Shown here one piece after another: positions 1 through 8,384 of a DNA stretch of 17,500 nucleotides. Position numbers and translations under genes: made by a program. Within the stretch, counting starts at the first letter, position 1; each line of letters begins with the position of its first letter. Source of the DNA: Chromera velia (taxonomy: Eukaryota; Sar; Chromeraceae); contig JAHBMJ010002468.1 in NCBI GenBank assembly GCA_018398765.1, forward strand, positions 1 through 17,500, read 5' to 3'. The notes beneath the pieces are model-generated. The model was not told the origin of the DNA, searched no databases, and saw only the letters and a list, made by a program, of their open reading frames with translations.

Positions 1-144
1 CAAATGTTTGACGGATTTGATTGACTGATGCAGCTGTGGAAGGGAGAGAGGGAAGGGGGGGACGAACTGAAAGAGAGAAGAGACTCAAGGGGAAAAATTC
101 AAGGAGGACAAAAAAGAAGAAGAGAAGCAAAGACGAGTGCCTCT

Positions 145-156
145 CGGTGTGTGTAT

Positions 157-187
<31 letters not shown>

Positions 188-188
188 C

Positions 189-229
<41 letters not shown>
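145..229. repeat. (GT)n microsatellite with acceptor-like end
   Basis: About 85 bases of almost pure GT dinucleotide, with a few GC or AT variants, ending in gtgtgtgcag at 221-232. Read as protein it would give an implausible Val-Cys repeat. The terminal CAG, and the ordinary coding look that follows it, suggest that the tract is the 3' part of an intron. A donor-like gtgtgt also sits at its left edge, so an intron of about 88 bases confined to the repeat is possible. An intron that starts outside the window is equally possible. Confidence 0.85.
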
Positions 230-232
<3 letters not shown>

Positions 233-2891
233 AGGTATGCGTCCTTTGCTAGCGCGAAGGATGGCTACGAGGAGGGTATCTGCCGTCCTGTTGGCTGCTC
301 TGAGGAGACGGCTTCTCTGGATGCAGACGACGCACCACCAAAGCGAACAAACAGAGTCGCCTACCGATTCAGGGCAGCAAGACGATGAGACCCCAAGGGA
401 TCCGTGCAGGGCGCAGGAGGGCGTCGGAATAAATTCATATCGCTCTGTACAAAAGGAAAGACTAAAAGCCCAGACCACCTATCGCACACGGCGTCTCGAC
501 CTCTGGCGACGTAATTCAAAGACAGAACAAGAGCAATCAGGAGCCCTTCAAGGGCCGTTCGAAAGAGAGGAAGCATCCGGCCGAATGTTTCTCGATCCTC
601 TTGATGAAGAGAGGGCGAAGGGGGAAGGGGGGGAGGCAAATGAGGCCGAAGGCAGAAGCGGTCAGTCTACAATTTTTCATGAGGGGTCGAGGTCCTGTAT
701 TCCTCCTCCTGTAATCGGTGTTGAATCGGAGGGACGGGGGGTGCTTGGTTGGCAATGCCCTTCTTCATCGACGAGAGACGACTGTGCCATTCAGAGTCAG
801 TCTCTCAACAGGGGGGGCACAGACCAAGACGCAGCAGACCTCCATGAAATCTCAGGAGCCCAAAGATCTGGAAGTCCTCCAGGGGGTTTGTCAATGAGAA
901 TACAGAGCAGCAGCATAAAACCAGCAGCAGAGCGGAAGAGGACATCTAGCGAGGGGGGGAGCCTCTCAACTCATTCAGGGGGCCAAGGAGGCAGCACTCT
1001 TTCACAGTCAGGATGTTCCGGCCTTTCGGCTGCAACCTCACGTACACAAGCGCATACCACCAAATACAAGAGCACACACACACCTGTCTCTGCCCCCAAG
1101 GTCCACAGTGACTATCCGGACAAAAGAAGCACAGGCATCATACCTAACCGACGGCATGCCCCCATGGCTTCAGAGACAGTGGGGGAAAGCGTTCGCATTC
1201 CCGCAGAGAACCCTGACTTCAAGGCCGGAGCCGTTGAGGGAGAGGAAGAGGCGGCAGGATGTGTCCTAGCCTCTTCCGTCTCTTCTTCTGGCGAGTGGAC
1301 GGCCCGAGAGATTTTCAAGAAGGCCAACCACTCGACGACGGAGCGCAGAGGCAAGTTGCTAGGCAGGATGGGGCCGGCTTCTTCTTCGAGTTCCTCTGCA
1401 CACAGGGGCGAAGACAAAGTGACTGCGTTTCAGTCGTCCTCAACACGGAAATTTCAGGAGAGGCAAATTGGAGGTAGAGAAGAGCTATTAGGCAGCAACT
1501 CCCAACATAACCCTTCAGGGCCAACAGGCAACCGAGATTTGATGATGAATCATTTCGGGTTCCTCCGAGCTCCTGTTCCTGCCGTGGAGGTGGGGGAGGG
1601 AGCGATCGAAGGGACGTTAGAGTCTTGTCCCGCGTGTCCACAGGGGGGATTGGGCTTCGGAAATTCCAGCAGTAACATTCCGGGCCCCTCTTCGTCTGTC
1701 GCAGCGCATTCCGTTTCTTCGTCTTCTTCCGCTGTTGCGGCAGCGGTGAAAAAAGGGGACCGCTCTCGAGGTCACCCACCCTCCTCTTCTCGCCCCCTCT
1801 CTGGGTCGCGAAAGCGAACAGGGGGCGTGGAGTCATCACAACCCCAAGAAACGCGAACAGGGGGCGTGGAGTCATCACAACCCCAAGAAACGCGAACAGG
1901 GGGCGTGGAGTCATCACAACCCCAAGAAACACGAAAGCGAACAGGGGGCGTGGAGTCATCACAACCCCAAGAAACGCGGCGCGAATGTCGGAAACGCAGC
2001 GGCCAAAGAGGGGGTGGGGCAGACTGTGGGACTCTCAATGCCGCATCATCTTTTCCCGAATCCCTCTCGAGAGGCGATTCCTTGAAGGAGAGGGGGGCAG
2101 CAGTGACGCACAGCAGGCAGGACATATCAATCGATAGAGAAAGAGAACGGGAAGCGAAAATGCCTGCCTGTGGGGATGGGGGGCTTTGCGAGGAAGTGTC
2201 AGTATTTGCAGAGATTGAGTTGAATGCAGACAAAAGAGGGAGAAACGAGCCAGGGCCCCGCAGAAGACCCAACTCCGCCGCTTCTCTAGTCCTAGAACCT
2301 CCTGCCGAAATTCCCTCGTTCTTCATGGCTTCGCAAACTGCTCGACCCCTCCAGTCGGGACCCCCAAGTGCAAATTTTGACAAAATAGCCGCCAGCGGCC
2401 GCTCCAGCACGCCCTTCGGAAATGCCAGCAGAAGAAGACCGCAGAGTGCGACTGTAATGCGATCAAACCGCCCAACTTCTCATTCTTCCCCCCTCTCACC
2501 TGCTCACAGACGTGGATCCTCTCGCACTCGCCAAAGCGAGGAGGCAACTTTAAGAAAGGAAAGCGCATGCAGAAAGCAGCAAGAAACATGTGTCACAGTG
2601 GCACAGAGGTGCGGGACTGGTCTGTCCATCGGCTCAGAGTCGCGGGAGAGCTGCTTCAGGTTACACAGTCAGAGGAGTCGGCCTGAAGACTCGCAACGCA
2701 CTTCCGTTGCCCCCTTGAAGAGACACGCTCAGTCTGAGTCTTCTTCTTGTTCAGAACAGGGCGCATTCCCTCAAGGATCATTCCGAGACGGTGACGTACA
2801 CAAAAACGCTCCCCTTGTCTCATCGCGCTTCAACCCCCCATCACCTTCACCCTGCCCCCCCCGTCCAATCAGCACTCGCAAACAAAATTGA
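233..2891 (+). CDS. Unrecognised Ser/Arg-rich low-complexity protein (5' end uncertain)
   Basis: A single open frame of about 885 codons ends at TGA 2889-2891. The frame stays open further left to base 21, but only by reading through the GT microsatellite, so I place the coding start after the CAG at 230-232. The first Met is at 237-239, and an upstream exon may exist outside the window. The product is rich in Ser, Arg, Gly, Glu and Gln and looks intrinsically disordered. It contains four copies of a 13-residue unit (RTGGVESSQPQET) at 1815-1976, several poly-Ser runs near 1380-1400 and 1690-1730, and two copies of an RRRPxSA motif (near 2260 and 2435). I recognise no catalytic or structural domain and assign no function. 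Competing frames on the other strand are much shorter and also low-complexity. A real exon is likely because nearly 2.7 kb stays open and the DNA changes to AT-rich sequence soon after the stop. Confidence 0.6.
1815..1976 (+). repeat. 39-bp coding tandem repeat, four copies
   Basis: Units start at 1815, 1854, 1893 and 1938. The first three are exactly 39 bp apart. The fourth is displaced by a 6-bp in-frame insertion that adds a Lys-Arg pair. The copies are almost identical at the DNA level, which points to recent duplication. All length changes are multiples of three, which supports the plus-strand frame as coding. Confidence 0.9.
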
Positions 2892-3509
2892 AAGAGCCGG
2901 ACAGCTTCAAACCCTGCCACGGACCATTCGAAAGATGCTGACACACAGTAAAAAATATAAGTAATTTAAAACTCTTGTACAAACTTTTGAAAGTATTTGT
3001 TGCATGATACGAGTCGTGGCACGACTACTAACGACTTAAAGCTAGGTAGATGTAACCTTAATCCTAGCCTCAATTAAATGGGTGCCGCACTGAATTATAA
3101 TTAATCATAACTTACAACAGTGAGGCTAGCAATGAGGAGGAGGGAGAAAAGCTGCTTTCAAAAGCACGGGGAGGACTCGGAAGAAGGATGAGAGGACGGA
3201 GCGGGAGAAGAAGAGGAGGTCGTTGAACTAGTCATTGAAGAGGAGGGGGGGAAAAAATCAAGAAAAGGGCAGGAAAGGGTCTTTAAACAGACTGGAAAGT
3301 GAGGAGAAAGGCTAACGATAATTGATTAATGCCTTTAGTGATTCAAAAAGTCTGTTACTTTGGCTAAAAAGTCTTTTTATATAGGTTAGTATAACCGTTA
3401 CCTTGTGTTTTAGGACCTTACCACCTTACAAAAGTTAGGATAACCATTATCTGAAGCTTTAGGACCGCAACCCTAGTCTTAACCCTAACTTAGTATCCGT
3501 AAAATGGTA

Positions 3510-3538
3510 CAAAGGTGTTTAATCATGGAATATATTTA
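3510..3538 (+). repeat. Left arm of an imperfect inverted repeat
   Basis: The segment caaaggtgtttaatca (3510-3525), followed by aatatattta, recurs on the opposite strand at 4031-4067 as caaaggtgtttagtca followed after a gap by aatatattta. The arms enclose about 490 bp of AT-rich DNA without an open frame. A decayed non-autonomous transposon is possible, but the arms are short and imperfect. Confidence 0.4.
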
Positions 3539-3567
3539 TTTACTAGTTACTCACTTCAAAAGTAATA

Positions 3568-3598
3568 TATTCAGGAATATATTCAGGAATATATTCCT
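3568..3598. repeat. Short tandem repeat ending in a 14-bp palindrome
   Basis: The 12-base unit attcaggaatat is repeated about two and a half times. The last part forms the perfect palindrome aggaatatattcct at 3585-3598. No role can be inferred. Confidence 0.6.
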
Positions 3599-4030
3599 AA
3601 ATGAATTAATGGGGGGTTCGGAGGGCTGAGCCAAAGATTGGACGTCCCTCTGCAGCTTCTGGCTGTCACGCCGCTGAAATTGCCTAGTAGGCAATAATCT
3701 TATCGCGTGTATACGATTTTATAAGTTTGTTAGGTGGTGGCTGAACTGCTTTGAAGCACACATATAGCGTATGAATCTAGGTATGAGTCCTGCACTGGAC
3801 GTGTAGAAGCCTCTAGAGAGTACTTCCAAAACCACCTCCTTGATATTATAAGCCACATGAATTTGAAGTCGCTCTCGACCGTCTCTCTAGCCGCCTCTCG
3901 CGGATGGCTTCTTGGAAGCCTTTTACCAGCTAGGGCTTTTAAGTACCAAAAGTATTAAAGACTAGTAAAAATCAAACTTTGGCTAATTAATCACTTTATT
4001 CAATCACATTCAATCACTTCATGGGATAAT

Positions 4031-4067
4031 TAAATATATTCTAATCACAAGTGACTAAACACCTTTG
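4031..4067 (-). repeat. Right arm of an imperfect inverted repeat
   Basis: This is the reverse-complement partner of 3510-3538. The best-matching block is 4052-4067, with one mismatch in 16 bases, and there is a second block at 4031-4040. Confidence 0.4.
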
Positions 4068-4334
4068 AAATGGTAACCTGGCCGCTACCCTGGCCGGCCG
4101 TAACCAAACTAAAAGAGTAACTCTTAACACCCGACCCTAGCGCCAGAAGTTCAATGTATTTATACCTTAGCACAAGCATTCTCACTTGTATATTGAACAA
4201 CAGAGATACTATAATTGGGAGCAGTTCCAAAACAACAATTCTCTTTTTAGTGAGTGACTATACAGTATGAAGATATTCTTTTTTTCCCCTTTGTATTTGA
4301 ATTTGAATCTGAGCCTCAACAGTGAGGCACATAT

Positions 4335-4419
4335 CCCTGCCGTTTGCGGGGGCGACCTCTAAAAGACAAAATGGCGACAATGTCCAAGGGCACCGATAAA
4401 TCACTTATTATCCGTTGCA
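4335..4419 (-). repeat. Dispersed repeat, copy A
   Basis: Its reverse complement aligns with 16525-16612. The longest shared block covers ttttgtcttttagaggtc and continues through gcccccgcaaa to ggcaggg. A second shared block is ataagtgatttat, with a few mismatches between. On the plus strand the copy begins CCCTGC at 4335 and a matching GCAGGG ends at 4421, so it may be bounded by short terminal inverted repeats. No open frame. Confidence 0.75.
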
Positions 4420-4718
4420 GGGGCATAAATTTTAATTAGGCTAGATCCCATCTAGAATCCAATTATAACATTAAAGTCTGGTTTGAAATTAAATGAAATT
4501 AATCTAAATTTAAGTTCAAGATGAATCATATGAATCATGATATGATTATTAAAACTTATTCAACAATGTCTAGAACAATTCATGTATCGGAATAATAGCA
4601 AACACCTATTAAAAGACCACGCTTTAGTAGTTCATTTGTTTCTAGATTTGCTTATCGCTAGGATTATTCAGTATCCGAGTCGTCAATATTCAAGTCAGTG
4701 ATGCTTGTATGTCATGAT

Positions 4719-7700
4719 CTACGAGTCATCGTCAATATCGATCACATCGTGTGCCTCCGTAGAGCCTTGCTGAAAGGCTGCTGTTAGTGGAGGTGCTCCT
4801 GACACATGTTGATTCGTGACGTCTGATGGGGAAACGTGTGACTGCTGCTTGGCTTTCTTGAAGAAGGCCGCGAGCCCCCCCCCCTTCTTTAGCACCCCCT
4901 GCTGTTTTGTTTTGGGGGGATTGTTGCTGAAGGCAATGGAGCCCCCACTTGGCTTTTTCTTTGTTTGTTGCTGGCTGCTGCCTGAGTTGAACTGCTTCGT
5001 CGAATTCTCTTTTTGCATCAGAGAGGTCGACGAAATGGAGGATTGACTCTTTGAGAGCGCAAGGGCAACGTGAAAGTCGCGATGGATCCCCGATGCCATC
5101 TGATCTGCAGGAATGTCCTTCTGACACTCAGGACAGAACACCGTCGGCCTTGACTGAACAGAGACAGCCAACTCGCTTGACTTGTTTTGCATAGTCGCGG
5201 TCTCTTTCTCTCCATCGGATTTCAGGTCAGTCCCTCGCTTCATCTCAGAAACAGATGATGCTGCCGGGGGCGGTACTGCAGGGTTGATAAGGGGTCCTCT
5301 GTTCTGCGCAGATGCGAAGACTGCGCTCTGCTGCTGGCCTGTCAGACCGGAATTCGGTCTCGGTCCTACTACAGAACTCTCTCTTGCAACGTTGGCAAAG
5401 AAATGTTCAATTCTTGGGGCCTTGAAGTCGTCTGAATTCCCACCCGTCGCCTTTCCCCGCCCCCTCCCTCCTCTCTCTCCTTGCACTCCCCCCATGGGCC
5501 CCCGTGCTCTCTTTGGGTTGGGGTCTTTTTCCTTCTCGAGCTTTTCCTTTGCTCCTGCAACTATCGGCTTCCTCTCCAACGGTCTCTTTCCCCCCCCTTC
5601 CCCCTCCGCCGGGGCATTCCGACGCCTCCCTGTCTCTCTCTCTTTCTGTACAGGAGGACGGGGAACGGCTGTCTCCTGAATTCGGGGAGGGGGAAGGACA
5701 CCGCATCCACCACTGGAGGGAGGGAAAAGACCCGCAAACGGCAACTCTGCACTGACAGCCCGACCGTTGGACGACCACAGTGCGACCCCATCAGACTCAA
5801 TCCTCTTCCTCACACACGTGCCACCCCCCCCGCCCGTGCTTTCTTCAGACTGCACAGCCTGCTGCTGCCTTTCCTTTTGTGACCGAAACATCCTGCCGAT
5901 CACACTGGCTGAAGGGGCACCGGCAGCACTCCCCCCTCCTGCTGCGTGGCTTTTCCCGACCTGTTCGAAATTTGTGACTGAGGCCGCGACTCTACGGCAC
6001 ATCAGGTGTCCCCCCTGAGGGCTGACCCCGCTCTCTGGCACGCCCATGCCTGCCATGAGTCTCTTCAAAACCTCCCTCATCACTTTCTCTCCCAGGCTTT
6101 TCAATGGAGTCGAGGGACGACACTCCCCGGGCAGCTCCCCTTGTTTGCTGCGCGCTTCTCCCTTTGCACCCCCAGCGGTGAATCCCACAGCCAGGGTGCG
6201 GGGCCAGCGCCCCGAGTCCTCGAACATCTCTTTCATGCGGGCGCAGAGCTCCCCTACCTGTGCGTGCGTGTGATCGATTCATCGATCGAAAGGGAAAGAG
6301 AGGAGAATGGACAATTTAAGGAGGATGGTCGGTTTGTAAATCCGTCCGTCAGAGAGTAAACAAATGTACAACTAGGATGAAAAAAAAAAGAAAACATCCA
6401 GAACGAATAAGGAAAACGTATCGGACGCACCGCTATGAGGTAACTGTCCAGACAGTAGTCGTGATCAATTCCGTGACCGCCTTTACAACAAACAAAACCG
6501 AAGATGCAATCAAACGACGATCGATCGAGTCATTTGAGGAGGCAGAGTCTTCCTCTTAGTCCAACAAGAGGGATGGTGTGAGGCCGTGTGTGTCTGCGTA
6601 GGCGTTGCGGTAGAGCAGATAGTGGGCAGCCAAGCACACAGACAACTTGACAAAAAGAGATAAGGAAGCGCGTCCTCCTGTAGAGAAAGGCGAGGGAAAA
6701 CAAGCAGATGAAAGCCGAGTCCATTTTCTCATCGCTCTCCTAAAGAACAAAGAAAAACCGAGCAGAGCAGACCAACCGACCATCACACGTAGCCAGGGCA
6801 TCATCTCATGGAGGGATTTGACGGGACGCTCGAATGACTTGGCGGTGAGGATGGACTTTGAAAGGTCTCTGTCCACGATCACGCCAGCGCTATCGAGACC
6901 CCTAACCCTCTGACTTACCCACCCAGCCCTCGCCAGATCCCCCCCTGTTCGTGCCGCCAATTCACCAGCAGAGTACTGCCAGAGATCCCCCGCGAGGACC
7001 TCCCGCCCCTCCCCCCCTCCCAAAGCGGATGCTAGTGAGTCAGACGGAGACGGGCCAACTGCCACATCCGCCATCTGGGAGCCCATTTTCCCGCCTAGCA
7101 ACGGAATCTTCTCCAGAGGGAAACGACGCATAAAGGCCAACGTCATGCGGGACCGCACGGCAGTTTGCGCGTTCGGTTTGTTGAGGGCGGATCCGATCTT
7201 TGCGAGAACCTGGAAGGAACCGAGAGCGATTTACAAAAACAGGAAACGGGGTCACGGGTCTTTACGGGAACAAAAAGAAGATCTGCCGAACAAAAAGGAG
7301 AGTGAGAATGGAAAAGGATGCTTGTCTGTCGGCCCCTCGAACTCGTCCCGACCGAGCAAAATGAGAGAAGGGCGGGAAGCTGCTTCGCTAGTATGTGTGC
7401 GAGGATTCTGTAGAAATCCTCGAGGTGCAAATAAATATGAATAAAAAAACAACTCTCACGTCTCGTCGTTTGTTCGAACAGGAGAGGAGCACGAACACAC
7501 AATTCATCAACAACAGAAGAGAGAGTGCCTCTTTCTTTTTTCAAACACACATGCTGTATTACTTCACTTGCCTTTGCATGCGCGACGCCTGCAGAGGCCC
7601 TGTAGAACGTCCGTTGTTCCAGCAATGCCCTGAAGTCCGACACGATCCGAGAGGCCTCCAGGAGGACCGAGTCGTTGATGATCTCCTGAATCACACCTCG

Positions 7701-8342
7701 AAGGGTGTCGAGATCACAAACATCAGTCTCGGAAGCATCTGCTTCTTCTGTCTGTGTCTCTCCACACATTTCCTCGCCCTCCTCCTCCCTTCCTTTCTCT
7801 CGCTCCCGCCTCTGTCCTGCCTTCCCGTCTTCTTCTTCCTCCACCTTCACGCCCACCCCATTCCCCCACTTCCCTTCCGACGCGTGCCCAGCCTCCAAAC
7901 CGGCAGAGGCAGACGAAGAAGCAGAAGAGGAAGCAGACGCAGATGCACAGAAACGTTCCAAAGCGAGACGCCACCTCTTTTGCTGTCTGCCCACGTCTTT
8001 CCGACTGCAGTGTTGTGCCCTCTCCCCCATCTTGGTGTTGCCTGCTGCCTTCCATGCAGCGTCACCAACCGAGTCTGCCGCCTCCCGAAGAGATGTGCCC
8101 CCCCCCTCTCGGTAAGCCTTCTCAAGCAGAGCGATCACCCCCGACTTCTTCACTTTCTCATGTGCAACAATCGAGAGGTCCACGTAGGCCTCGTCGACCG
8201 ACGCCTTCTCGACGCGCGGTCTGCCGAAGCTCTCGCGAAGAAGCGCAAAGATCCGCCCACTTGCCTCTCTGTACGGACCGAGCGAGACCTGGATGGTGTG
8301 CGTCCGCAACGATAGATGGATGACAGAGATAGAGACAGAGAC

Positions 8343-8384
<42 letters not shown>

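Larger units (their letters stand above)
2892..4718. other. Intergenic region between convergent genes, mostly AT-rich
   Basis: No supportable gene. About 3120-3310 is purine-rich (GGAGGAG/GAAGAG) and may be the 3' untranslated region of the gene on the left. From about 3310 to 4700 the DNA is AT-rich and unlike the GC-richer genes on both sides. Visible structure: a 12-bp tandem motif ending in a perfect 14-bp palindrome (3585-3598), a short hairpin at 3679-3695, an inverted repeat pair at 3510-3538/4031-4067, scattered CCCTAA-like hexamers (3470-3490 and 4130-4140) that form no array, and one copy of a dispersed repeat at 4335-4419. The 3' end of the polymerase eta transcript must lie at the right end. 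Confidence 0.7.

Noticed and set aside
1315-2410. Minus-strand frames of about 215 and 212 codons opposite the unknown protein
   Set aside because: They are shorter, and the plus-strand frame stays open throughout. The repeat unit is 39 bp and stays open in both strands, so the repeats do not favour them.
3470-3495. CCCTAA-like motifs as an interstitial telomere array
   Set aside because: Only a few scattered hexamer-like words are present, without tandem order.
6530-6724. Open frame in POLH intron 7 as an extra exon, entered after a ttctttag acceptor-like site
   Set aside because: Its translation shows no little-finger similarity, whereas joining 6781 directly to 6257 gives the continuous conserved run LHEMMPWLRVM-VGELCARMKEMF.
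7395-8315. Plus-strand open frame of about 306 codons
   Set aside because: It is antisense to POLH exon 6, which carries the catalytic motifs in frame. The plus-strand product is a low-complexity mirror.
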